A DNA stretch of 47,957 nucleotides, from positions 1 to 47,957 of the forward strand of contig CAUFRY010000013.1 of the NCBI GenBank assembly GCA_959028445.1. Direction: 5' to 3'. Under the pieces are notes generated by a model. That model saw only the letters and a program-made list of their open reading frames with translations, made no database searches and had not been told where the DNA came from. Source of the stretch: an uncultured Collinsella sp. (lineage in GTDB: Bacteria; Actinomycetota; Coriobacteriia; Coriobacteriales; Coriobacteriaceae). Numbering within the stretch: position 1 is the first letter of the stretch; every line of letters starts with the position of its first letter. This document shows positions 1-7,767 of this stretch, in pieces. Made by a program: the position numbers and the translations under genes.

Positions 1-66
1 GGTCAGCCCGTGGGAGGCCAGGGCGCCGCTGACCGGTGGACGGCACCGAGCCGTCGCATGGAATGA
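1..66 (+). other. possible 3' end of an upstream gene or RNA
   Basis: One frame is open from the window edge to a TGA at 64-66, just before a strong terminator at 71. The 21 codons do not match a family I recognise. The stretch also folds well (GGTCAGC at 1-7 with GCTGACC at 28-34, and GACGG with CCGTC further on), so the end of a structured RNA is equally possible. Confidence 0.2.
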
Positions 67-70
67 AGAA

Positions 71-99
71 GGGGGAGGCCTCGCGGCCTCCCCCTTTTT
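71..99 (+). terminator. intrinsic terminator of the upstream unit
   Basis: GGGGGAGGCC pairs with GGCCTCCCCC around a short TCGC loop and is followed by five T. It ends whatever transcript enters from the left and isolates the coaE operon. Confidence 0.9.
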
Positions 100-166
100 G
101 CGTTGTATACACGTTGTGCTTTGGGACCTACCTCCCCCGTATGCGCTCTTACTCTTTGGCTGTATT

Positions 167-197
167 TTGAGTCCTTCTAGTGTATTTGAGCGATAAT
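167..197 (+). promoter_or_regulatory. candidate coaE promoter
   Basis: TTGAGT (167-172) and GATAAT (192-197) lie 19 bases apart, 28 bases before the coaE start. The spacing is long, so this is only a plausible sigma-70-type promoter. Confidence 0.35.
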
Positions 198-225
198 TAC
201 TCGCATTGGCGTTAGGGAGGGCTTG

Positions 226-867
226 ATGTTTACCGTATTTGTCTTGGGCAATATTGCTTCGGGTAAGTCGACGGCCTGCCGCTATTTCGAATCTCGTGGC
301 GCTATGCTTATCGATCTGGATGAGCTTGCAAAATCTCTGTATGTGCCGGGCTCTGATATCGTCAATACTCTCGCGGATGAATTCGGTTGGGACATTTTGG
401 ATGAGGAAGGCGGCATTCGCCGCAGCATCCTCGCTTCTCGAGCTTTCGCTTCTCCTGATTCGGTCGCACGGCTCAATGGCATCGTGCATCCTGTTCTGAT
501 TGAACAGCTTTCGCTTAGGATTCTCGATCCGGTTTGTTGTACGGTTTCATCTCCCCGTTATCCCTTTGCGGTGGTCGAGGTTTCTGCTCCGACTGGTTTT
601 GAGGATGCATTTGGCTTGGCTGATGAAATTCTGGTCATCAGCGCCCCTTTGTCAGTTCGTCGCGAGCGCGCTATTCAACGTGGCATGGAGCCATCCGATT
701 TCGATGCTCGTTCTTCTTGCCAGCCCGATGAGTCTGCGCTGTGCAATCTCGCTACAACGGTGATTGATAATGCCGCAGGCGATAATTCGCTCTTTGAGCA
801 GCTTGACTCATGGCTTGCATGCCACGGGTTTATAGATACTCCGGATAAGGAGGAGGCCGATGCCTAA
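226..867 (+). CDS. coaE: dephospho-CoA kinase
   Basis: Catalyses the last step of coenzyme A synthesis, phosphorylating the 3'-hydroxyl of dephospho-CoA with ATP in the cytoplasm. The 213-residue product begins with a P-loop, GNIASGKST, at about residues 8-16, then the DLDELAKSLY segment typical of the family and the HPVL motif. Length is usual for CoaE. The ATG at 226 is chosen because AGGGAGG (214-220) sits five bases upstream; a TTG at 223 is in frame but too close. It overlaps the next gene by eight bases, and coaE-uvrB linkage is common in Actinomycetota. Confidence 0.92.
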   Translation: MFTVFVLGNIASGKSTACRYFESRGAMLIDLDELAKSLYVPGSDIVNTLADEFGWDILDEEGGIRRSILASRAFASPDSVARLNGIVHPVLIEQLSLRILDPVCCTVSSPRYPFAVVEVSAPTGFEDAFGLADEILVISAPLSVRRERAIQRGMEPSDFDARSSCQPDESALCNLATTVIDNAAGDNSLFEQLDSWLACHGFIDTPDKEEADA

Positions 868-1441
868 GGCACGTTTCTTTACGTGGTATCGCGTGGCGCC
901 ACTTGCCGTTGTGTTCGTCTTCGGCCTTATTTCGCTCGTCTACTCGTGTGCCCCTGCCGCTTTCTTTAAGCCGCTGTATCCGATTGACTACGAGGCGTAT
1001 GTAAAGCAATCCAGTATTTCGCATAATCTGGATCCGTATCTGGTGTGCGCTGTCATTAAGTCGGAATCGAACTGGGATCCCGAGGCCGAGTCGAATCAGG
1101 GTGCTCAGGGATTGATGCAGCTGATGCCCGAGACTGCCCAGGATATGATTGCCAAGGGCCTTGTCGATGGTGGGGAGTATTCGGCCGACAACCTTAACGA
1201 TCCAGCTACGAATATCGAGTTTGGCTGCGCATACCTCTCGTATCTTCTCGCCTATTTCAGCGGGTCGACGGATAGTGCCATCGCCGCCTATAACGCCGGT
1301 ATGGGCAATGTCGACGGATGGGCGCAGCAGAACACGTCACTCCATAATGCGATTACCTTCCCTGAAACTCAGGCTTATCTGATTCGCGTCAATAATGCCT
1401 GGGTTCGATATAAGACTCTCTATCCCGATCGGTTCGTATAG
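860..1441 (+). CDS. membrane-anchored lytic transglycosylase (SLT domain)
   Basis: Probably cleaves the MurNAc-GlcNAc bond of peptidoglycan with formation of a 1,6-anhydro end. The 193-residue protein has one N-terminal hydrophobic segment (about residues 11-30, PLAVVFVFGLISLVYSC), so it is exported and may stay anchored. The SLT fold follows: VIKSESNWD with the catalytic Glu, GAQGLMQLMPETA, AAYNAGMGNV and a final YLIRVN. These match the Slt70/MltC-type catalytic domain (PF01464). It overlaps coaE by eight bases and has a good ribosome site (AAGGAGGAGG), so it is translationally coupled. The Cys in VYSC is a weak lipobox candidate. Confidence 0.9.
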   Translation: MPKARFFTWYRVAPLAVVFVFGLISLVYSCAPAAFFKPLYPIDYEAYVKQSSISHNLDPYLVCAVIKSESNWDPEAESNQGAQGLMQLMPETAQDMIAKGLVDGGEYSADNLNDPATNIEFGCAYLSYLLAYFSGSTDSAIAAYNAGMGNVDGWAQQNTSLHNAITFPETQAYLIRVNNAWVRYKTLYPDRFV

Positions 1442-1492
1442 GACTAAGCCCACCGCCTGCGTATACTGCAGATGTATGAGTTAGGAGTATCC

Positions 1493-3733
1493 ATGGCGGA
1501 ATTTGAAGTAGAACGCGTTGGTGGTGAACTTAAGCGCTTTGGCGTTGAGGGCGCTGAGGTGCCGTTTGAAGTCGTTTCCCCCTATGAGCCTGCCGGTTCC
1601 CAGCCCAAGGCCATTGAGTCACTTGTGCGGGGCGTGAGGGACGGAGACCGCTATCAGGTTTTGCTGGGTGTGACTGGTTCGGGTAAGACTTTTACGATGG
1701 CCAAAACCATTGAGGCCTTGGGTAAGCCGACCCTTGTCATGGCTCCGAATAAAACGCTCGCCGCTCAGCTTGCGAGCGAGCTCAAAGAGTTCTTTCCCAA
1801 TAACGCTGTGGTCTACTTCGTCTCGTACTACGACTACTATCAGCCCGAGGCGTATGTGCCGCAAAGCGATACATATATCGAGAAAGACTCCTCGATTAAC
1901 GAAGAGGTCGAGATGCTGCGCCATCAGGCGACCGCGTCACTGCTCTCTCGACGTGATGTGATCGTTGTCGCATCGGTCTCGTGTATCTATGGCATTGGCT
2001 CTCCTGAGGACTATGCGGGTCTGGCTCCAAACGTCGACAAGAAGGTGCCGCTCGAGCGCGATGACTTTATCCATGCGCTTATTGACATTCAATATGATCG
2101 CAATGACTATGACTTGGCACGCGGCACGTTCCGCGTGCGCGGCGATGTTGTCGACGTGTATCCGCCTTATGCCGAGCATCCGTTGCGGTTTGAGTTCTTT
2201 GGCGACGAGGTCGAGCTGATTGCCGAGATCGATGAGGTCACCGGTGAGATGCTTCGTGAGTACGAGGCCATCCCCGTATGGCCGGCATCACACTACGTGA
2301 CCGAGAAGCCGAAGGTCAAGGCTGCTCTGAAATCGATCAGCGAAGAGTGCGAGAAGCGCGTGGCGGAGCTCAAGGCGACCGACAAGTTGCTCGAGGCGCA
2401 GCGTCTGCAGCAGCGCACCGATTATGATCTTGAGATGCTCGAGACGATGGGCTTTTGCAACGGCATCGAGAACTACTCGCGTCATCTGGACGGTCGCAAG
2501 CCGGGTGAGCCGCCGTTTACCCTAATCGATTACTTTCCCAAGGATATGCTCTGCATCATCGATGAGAGCCATGTGACGGTGCCGCAGATTCGCGGCATGC
2601 ACGAAGGTGACCGCTCGCGTAAGGTGACGCTGGTGGAACACGGTTTTCGCCTGCCCTCGGCGCTCGATAACCGCCCGCTTCGTTTCGATGAGTTTGAGGC
2701 AAGGATACCCCAGTTTATCTATGTTTCGGCCACGCCGGGCGACTACGAGCTGCGGGTGAGCCAAAACGATGTGGAGCAGATTATTCGTCCGACTGGCCTG
2801 CTCGACCCCAAGATTGACGTGCGTCCAGTTCGCGGCCAGATTGACGATCTTGAGGACGAGATTCGCGAGCGCGTTGCCCGCAAGGAGCGCGTGCTGGTGA
2901 CCACGTTGACCAAGCGCATGGCCGAGGACCTGACCGACCATCTGCTCGACGCGGGCATTAAGGTCAATTACATGCACTCTGATACGGCGACAATGGACCG
3001 TGTCGAGATCCTGCGAACGCTGCGCGAGGGCAAGATCGATGTTCTCGTTGGCATCAACCTGCTTCGCGAGGGCTTGGATCTCCCCGAGGTCTCACTGGTG
3101 GCAATTCTCGATGCCGATAAGGAAGGCTTCTTGCGCAACCGCCGTTCGCTGATTCAGACGATTGGCCGTGCGGCCCGTAACGCCGATGGCGAAGTCATCA
3201 TGTATGCAGACGTTGTGACCGATTCGATGAAAGAGGCCATCGAGGAGACGCAGCGCCGTCGCGAGATTCAGATGGCATATAACGAAGAACATGGCATTGT
3301 GCCCAAGACAGTGCGCAAGGCCATCAACGACATCTCAAGTTTTATTGCCGAGGCCGAAAAAACTGTGGGCTCCAAGGGACGCTCGAAGGGCGACTCTCTT
3401 GGTCATGGCGCATTCTATACGCCCGATGAGTCGGGCGAGGGCGGCGTGCCGGAAACGGTGGCGCCCGAGCAGACACTTGCGGAGCAGTTGGAAGAACTGC
3501 CGCATGACGAGCTTGTGCGGATTGTCGAAACCATGGAAGAGGATATGCGTAACGCTTCTGCCGCCATGGACTTTGAGGAGGCGGCGCGCCTGCGCGATGC
3601 CGTCGTTCAGATTCGGGCGATGCTCGAGGGCGCGTCTGAGGACGAGACGATCGAGCGCTTACGTTCACAGGCCCGCAAGGGTTCCACGTTCGCATCGGGC
3701 AGAAAACGCCAGGGTGCACGGTTTAAGAAATAG
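1493..3733 (+). CDS. uvrB: UvrABC excinuclease subunit B
   Basis: The damage-verifying helicase-like subunit of nucleotide excision repair; UvrA loads it on DNA and it then recruits UvrC. The 746 residues contain the Walker A loop GVTGSGKT (about 59-66), the beta-hairpin YYDYYQPEAYVP that inserts between strands, the DESHVTVPQ Walker B region, helicase motifs ending in QTIGRAARN, and a C-terminal UVR motif (MDFEEAARLRDAV) that contacts UvrC. The ATG at 1493 is preferred over an in-frame ATG at 1472 because TAGGAG lies about five bases before it. A TATACT at 1462-1467 could be an internal promoter, but no -35 is clear. Confidence 0.97.
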   Translation: MAEFEVERVGGELKRFGVEGAEVPFEVVSPYEPAGSQPKAIESLVRGVRDGDRYQVLLGVTGSGKTFTMAKTIEALGKPTLVMAPNKTLAAQLASELKEFFPNNAVVYFVSYYDYYQPEAYVPQSDTYIEKDSSINEEVEMLRHQATASLLSRRDVIVVASVSCIYGIGSPEDYAGLAPNVDKKVPLERDDFIHALIDIQYDRNDYDLARGTFRVRGDVVDVYPPYAEHPLRFEFFGDEVELIAEIDEVTGEMLREYEAIPVWPASHYVTEKPKVKAALKSISEECEKRVAELKATDKLLEAQRLQQRTDYDLEMLETMGFCNGIENYSRHLDGRKPGEPPFTLIDYFPKDMLCIIDESHVTVPQIRGMHEGDRSRKVTLVEHGFRLPSALDNRPLRFDEFEARIPQFIYVSATPGDYELRVSQNDVEQIIRPTGLLDPKIDVRPVRGQIDDLEDEIRERVARKERVLVTTLTKRMAEDLTDHLLDAGIKVNYMHSDTATMDRVEILRTLREGKIDVLVGINLLREGLDLPEVSLVAILDADKEGFLRNRRSLIQTIGRAARNADGEVIMYADVVTDSMKEAIEETQRRREIQMAYNEEHGIVPKTVRKAINDISSFIAEAEKTVGSKGRSKGDSLGHGAFYTPDESGEGGVPETVAPEQTLAEQLEELPHDELVRIVETMEEDMRNASAAMDFEEAARLRDAVVQIRAMLEGASEDETIERLRSQARKGSTFASGRKRQGARFKK

Positions 3734-3736
3734 CGA

Positions 3737-3779
3737 ACAGGCCCCGAGTTCCCTGTGGAGCTCGGGGCCTGTGTCTTTT
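3737..3779 (+). terminator. uvrB terminator, probably bidirectional
   Basis: ACAGGCCCCGAG pairs with CTCGGGGCCTGT, followed by TCTTTT. The gene on the other side converges (stop at 3799), so the hairpin may serve both transcripts, although the minus-strand T tract is weak. Confidence 0.85.
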
Positions 3780-3798
3780 GCGCACTGGAATTCGTGCG

Positions 3799-5439
3799 TT
3801 AGAGGTCTGCAATCAGGGCTTCGGCACAACGGATGCCGTCGGTGGCCGCGCTCATGATGCCGCCAGCATATCCAGCTCCCTCACCACAAGGGTAGAGGCC
3901 CGGGGTCGACACGGCATGGCACGTTCGGTCTCGGGTGACAGTGGCAGGTGAGCTCGAACGAGTCTCCACGCCGGTAAGAACGGCATCGGGGCGGTCGTAG
4001 CCTCGTAGCTTTTTTCCGAGTAGGGGAAGTCCCAGGCGGAGCGACTCGACGATATGCTGCGGCAGGGCTTCGTCAATTGCCGTCCAGGTCACACCGAGCG
4101 GATAGGTGGGCTTTACCTTTCCGGGCGCCTTGCTGGCGCGTCCTGCGAGGAAATCTCCGACGAGTTGTGCCGGTGCGTTCCAGTTGGAACCGCCTAGGCG
4201 ATAGGCGGCCGCCTCGCAGGCGCGCTGGAGCTCGATGCCGGCGAGCGGGTCATCGTTGGGAAGGTCCTCAGGCGTGACGTTAACGAGCAGGGCGGCGTTT
4301 GCGTTGCGTCCGTCGCGGGCATTGAGGCTGGCGCCGTTGACGCACAGGTGGCCCTGCTCGGAAGAGGCGGCGACAACCTGCCCGCCGGGGCACATGCAAA
4401 ACGAGAACACGCTGCGGCCGTTGGGAAGATGGGCGACGAGCTTGTAGGGGGCTGCTCCGAGGGCAGGATGTCCCGCCAAGGCTCCATATTGGGCTCGGTC
4501 GATGTCGCGCTGCGGATGCTCGATGCGAACGCCCATGGCAAAGGTCTTTTGTGCGAGGGCCACGTTGTGGTCCTTAAGGAGCTCAAAAATATCGCGAGCA
4601 GAATGCCCGCAGGCGAGGATGAGGTGCTTTGTCTCGATTGGCTCGTAAGCGGCGTCTTGGGACGATTGGACATCAATACCGGTGATGGCGCCAGACGCGT
4701 CGATGTGAATGTCGACGAGCTTTGTTCGATAACGGACGATACCTCCGAGCTGCTCGATGCGCTGGGATATAGCGGTGACAACCGTGGGAAGGATGTCGGA
4801 GCCAATGTGCGGCTTGGCATCCCACAGAATATCGCGGGGCGCACCCGCCTCGACGAAGGTTTCGAGGATAAGGCGATGGGCGGGATTTTTTGTTCCCGTA
4901 TTGAGCTTGCCGTCCGAGAAGGTCCCCGCGCCGCCCAGACCAAACTGGATATTACTCTCGGGGTCGAGGATGCGCTCCTTTAGAAAGAGGTCGATCGCAT
5001 GCGAGCGGCGAAATGCCGGGTCGCCGCGCTCGATGAGCAAGGGCTTAAGACCTGCTTCGGCGAGCGTTAGCGCGGCGAAAAGGCCAGCGCATCCGGCGCC
5101 GACAACGACAGGGCGTTCTTGAGGTGCGTCGGAGACGGGGGTGGGGAATGAAGACCCATCGTCTTTTATCGCGCGTACGCGCGAGCGGTCACGCTCGGAA
5201 ACGCTGTCGACCGCTTCTCGCTCGAGGTGGGGACTGGTCAGCTCAACACGAAAGCTCAGGATAAAATGGACGTCTCGTTTTTTGCGAGCGTCGATTGACT
5301 TGCGGTGGAGCTCGATGGACTTGATCTCGGAGTCTTTGCAACGTAGGACGCGCTTGGCGACTCGCTTGCCAACAATGAGGCAGGCATTTTCATCGCCGGC
5401 TTCATCGAGCGACGCGTTGACTTGGGTGATTTCAATCAT
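3799..5439 (-). CDS. FAD-dependent dehydrogenase, COG2509-like
   Basis: A cytoplasmic flavoprotein of unknown substrate. The 546 residues start with a ferredoxin-like N-terminal region of about 70 residues, then the dinucleotide-binding loop VVVGAGCAGLFAALTLAEAG near residue 110, a GGAGTFSDGKLNTG segment, and a C-terminal FAD-contacting region CGEGAGYAGGIMSAATDG. This order is typical of the uncharacterised COG2509 dehydrogenases. The ATG at 5439 is chosen for its AAGGAG site (minus strand, 5446-5451); upstream in-frame Met codons run through the preceding terminator hairpin. It follows another flavoprotein gene but is separated from it by that hairpin. Confidence 0.85.
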   Translation of the reverse strand: MIEITQVNASLDEAGDENACLIVGKRVAKRVLRCKDSEIKSIELHRKSIDARKKRDVHFILSFRVELTSPHLEREAVDSVSERDRSRVRAIKDDGSSFPTPVSDAPQERPVVVGAGCAGLFAALTLAEAGLKPLLIERGDPAFRRSHAIDLFLKERILDPESNIQFGLGGAGTFSDGKLNTGTKNPAHRLILETFVEAGAPRDILWDAKPHIGSDILPTVVTAISQRIEQLGGIVRYRTKLVDIHIDASGAITGIDVQSSQDAAYEPIETKHLILACGHSARDIFELLKDHNVALAQKTFAMGVRIEHPQRDIDRAQYGALAGHPALGAAPYKLVAHLPNGRSVFSFCMCPGGQVVAASSEQGHLCVNGASLNARDGRNANAALLVNVTPEDLPNDDPLAGIELQRACEAAAYRLGGSNWNAPAQLVGDFLAGRASKAPGKVKPTYPLGVTWTAIDEALPQHIVESLRLGLPLLGKKLRGYDRPDAVLTGVETRSSSPATVTRDRTCHAVSTPGLYPCGEGAGYAGGIMSAATDGIRCAEALIADL

Positions 5440-5458
5440 CGAGGTCTCCTTAGAGGCA

Positions 5459-5489
5459 AGAAAGAGGCCGTCCGGTATCCCAGACGGCC
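5459..5489 (-). terminator. terminator or attenuator hairpin
   Basis: On the minus strand GGCCGTC (5489-5483) pairs with GACGGCC (5472-5466), followed by TCTTTCTT. It ends the mrp-flavoprotein transcript. It also lies between a TATAAT at 5504-5509 and the next gene's start, so it could act as a leader attenuator. Confidence 0.75.
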
Positions 5490-5503
5490 CGAATGCGTTT
5501 TTG

Positions 5504-5509
5504 ATTATA
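5504..5509 (-). promoter_or_regulatory. candidate -10 element for the COG2509-like gene
   Basis: A perfect TATAAT on the minus strand, 65 bases before the start at 5439 and upstream of the hairpin at 5459-5489. No convincing -35 hexamer is present at 16-19 bases, so this is tentative. Confidence 0.35.
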
Positions 5510-5519
5510 GACTGCGCGG

Positions 5520-6791
5520 CTACAGGCTGCTTGCAGCGCGAATGCCCGAGAGCCATGCCCACGCAAGGTTAAAGCCTCCGCAATCGGCGTCGATGTCGAG
5601 CGCTTCGCCGCAGACGTAAAGCGGGGTGTCGACAACGCTGCGCGCGCGTAGACTGGGTGTTGAGATGCTCTCGACAGATACGCCACCACGCGTGACCTGC
5701 GCCGAGCGCTCCTCGGCGGTTCCTTCGACGAGCAACTTAAAATGCTTGAGGATCGAGACCAGGTGGATGACATCGTTGGAGCCTGGATGGCACTGCTCGA
5801 ACGCTGTGCAGACGACGCGGGAGAGTTGCGGGGCGAGCATGCCGTCGAGCCAACGGGGATCGCGGGGCGAAAAGCCGCCGAGCAGCTTAACGCGCCGGTT
5901 AAGCATATCGAGCAACTCGTCTTTAGAGAGGTCGGGGAAAACGTCGAGCAGGATCGTATCGCCGCGCTGGATACGACGGGAGAGGTTGAAGACAGCGACG
6001 CCCGAGATCCCGAAGGTTCGAAACAGGACTTCACCGTCTTCGTGCCAGAGCTCATTATGATTGCGGGCGAGCGTCAAGCGGGCGCGGACGCGCAGACCGT
6101 CCAACGTCTTGAGTGCCGCCCGATCGCCGACGACCGTTGCCGATACGGGGCAGAGGATGGGGCGCAGCGAAGTGAGGGGGAGGCTAAACGTATCGGCGAT
6201 ACCGGTGGGGTTGCCACCCGTGGCGATAATTACGGCATGTGCCTCCAGGGCCTCGTTCTTGCGAGGGACATCGGCGAGCGCTTTCCGAAGCGAGCGGAGC
6301 TCCGATTTTCGGTCGTCATGCTTTTTTGCCTTGAGTGCCCGCGCTGGACGGTCTATTTGGAGTGTCCAGCCTTCGGAAGCTTTGTGCGCCGAGGCAACGT
6401 TGGCTCCGCAGATTAAGGTGATACCTAGGCGGTCGCAAACGTTGAGAAGCGCGTCGCGCACCGATTCTGCGCGAAGGGAGCGCGGGTATAGCCGGCCTTC
6501 CTCGGAGGTTGTCATGATGCCCAGCGAGGAGAAGAAACCCATAAGCTCTTGTTCGGGTTGGGGGCCCATGACAGATTCGACGAATGCGGGGTGGTTATAC
6601 CGCTGAGGATCAATCGATTCGTTGGAGAGGTTGCAGCGGCCGTTACCGGTCGCAAGGAGCTTAAGGCCGCAGGCGACATCGCGCTCAACGATGCAGACGC
6701 TTTTGCCAGCACGTGCAGCCGTAATGGCGGCGGCGAGGCCTGAAGCCCCGCCGCCGATTACCAAGACGTCATAGAAGGCGCTCGTGTTCAC
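5520..6791 (-). CDS. NAD(P)/FAD-dependent oxidoreductase, HI0933/YhiN family
   Basis: A flavoprotein of the HI0933-like family (PF03486); its physiological substrate cannot be read from the sequence. The 423 residues show an N-terminal Rossmann loop VLVIGGGASGLAAA, the family signature LLATGNGRCNLSN near residues 45-60, an internal VIIATGGNPTG and a C-terminal CGEALDIDADCGGFNLAWAW region that closes the FAD site. Start is a GTG at 6789-6791 directly abutting the TAA of mrp, so the two are co-translated. One member of this family acts on bile-acid intermediates (BaiN), but nothing here supports that role. Confidence 0.88.
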   Translation of the reverse strand: MNTSAFYDVLVIGGGASGLAAAITAARAGKSVCIVERDVACGLKLLATGNGRCNLSNESIDPQRYNHPAFVESVMGPQPEQELMGFFSSLGIMTTSEEGRLYPRSLRAESVRDALLNVCDRLGITLICGANVASAHKASEGWTLQIDRPARALKAKKHDDRKSELRSLRKALADVPRKNEALEAHAVIIATGGNPTGIADTFSLPLTSLRPILCPVSATVVGDRAALKTLDGLRVRARLTLARNHNELWHEDGEVLFRTFGISGVAVFNLSRRIQRGDTILLDVFPDLSKDELLDMLNRRVKLLGGFSPRDPRWLDGMLAPQLSRVVCTAFEQCHPGSNDVIHLVSILKHFKLLVEGTAEERSAQVTRGGVSVESISTPSLRARSVVDTPLYVCGEALDIDADCGGFNLAWAWLSGIRAASSL

Positions 6792-7622
6792 TTAGGCCTC
6801 GTCGGTCTCGTGCGGGGTAATAGCCTCGACGGCAGAGACTGCCTTGGGCAACATGCCATCGGGCAGTGCGGTCTCGACCTCGCCCTTATCGCAGGCCTCG
6901 GCGAGTGCCGGATTGATGGGAAGCTGGCCCAAGATGTCGAGGTTATAGCGTTCTGCGACCTCGGGGAGCTTGCTCTTGCCAAAGACCTCGATCTTCTTGC
7001 CGCAGTCGGGACACTCAATATAGCTCATGTTCTCGACAATGCCCAGAATGGGGACGTTCATCTTCTCGGCCATGTTGACCGCCTTGGCGACAATCATCGA
7101 GACCAGATCCTGCGGGCTCGTGACGATGACGATGCCGTCGACGGGCAACGACTGGAAGACGGTGAGCGCGACATCGCCTGTTCCCGGAGGCATGTCGACC
7201 AGCAGGTAGTCGATGGGGCCCCACGAGGTCTCGCTCCAGAACTGCCTAATGGCGCCTGCGATGACCGGACCGCGCCAAAGGACGGGGTCGGTCTCGTTTT
7301 GGAGCAGCAGGTTGGAGCTCATGACCTTGACGCCGTGCTCGGAGATTTCGGGCAGCATAAGGTTGCCGAGGGCATGGACGTGGCGTCCGCTCATACCGAA
7401 CATCTTGGGGATGGAGGGACCGGTGATGTCGGCATCGAGGACGCCGACCTTGTGGCCGTGACGGGCAAGCTCGGTGGCGATGGCACCGGTGACAAACGAC
7501 TTGCCGACACCGCCCTTGCCGGAAAGCACGGCGATGACGCGTTTGACCTCGGACAGCGTGTTCTCCTCAAATTGCGACGGCGACGTTTGTCCGCCGGCGG
7601 CCTGTGCGTGCTCGCAACCCAT
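6792..7622 (-). CDS. mrp: Mrp/NBP35-type P-loop ATPase, Fe-S carrier
   Basis: A cytoplasmic ATPase of the Mrp/ApbC family, thought to carry and insert iron-sulfur clusters. The 276 residues contain the deviant Walker A loop SGKGGVGKS (about 33-41), a Walker-B-like LLVDMPPGTGD, and the CxxC pair ECPDCGKK that bridges a cluster between two subunits. There is no N-terminal MIP18 domain, so this is the short form. The ATG at 7622 has an AAGGAG site about seven bases upstream. It is the first gene of a two-gene unit with the flavoprotein at 5520-6791. Confidence 0.93.
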   Translation of the reverse strand: MGCEHAQAAGGQTSPSQFEENTLSEVKRVIAVLSGKGGVGKSFVTGAIATELARHGHKVGVLDADITGPSIPKMFGMSGRHVHALGNLMLPEISEHGVKVMSSNLLLQNETDPVLWRGPVIAGAIRQFWSETSWGPIDYLLVDMPPGTGDVALTVFQSLPVDGIVIVTSPQDLVSMIVAKAVNMAEKMNVPILGIVENMSYIECPDCGKKIEVFGKSKLPEVAERYNLDILGQLPINPALAEACDKGEVETALPDGMLPKAVSAVEAITPHETDEA

Positions 7623-7677
7623 GTATGACTCCTTTGTATATGTTGGGGCCGGGGCCCCGTGGTGTGACACGAGCGTC

Positions 7678-7707
7678 ATTGTACCCTCGTTTGCGAGCGG
7701 GAGTCAT
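7678..7707 (-). promoter_or_regulatory. mrp promoter
   Basis: On the minus strand ATGACT (7707-7702) and TACAAT (7683-7678) are 18 bases apart, about 55 bases before the mrp start. A GC-rich inverted repeat (GGGGCC/GGCCCC) lies in the leader between them and the gene. Confidence 0.55.
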
Positions 7708-7767
7708 TTGCGATGCATTTGGGCCGAGCGTGCTTGCAATACGATGGGTCCAAACGAATGGGCGGGC

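Noticed and set aside
5520..6791. Assignment of the HI0933-family protein as the bile-acid enzyme BaiN
   Set aside because: Only family-level motifs are present and no bai genes are near; the neighbour is mrp.
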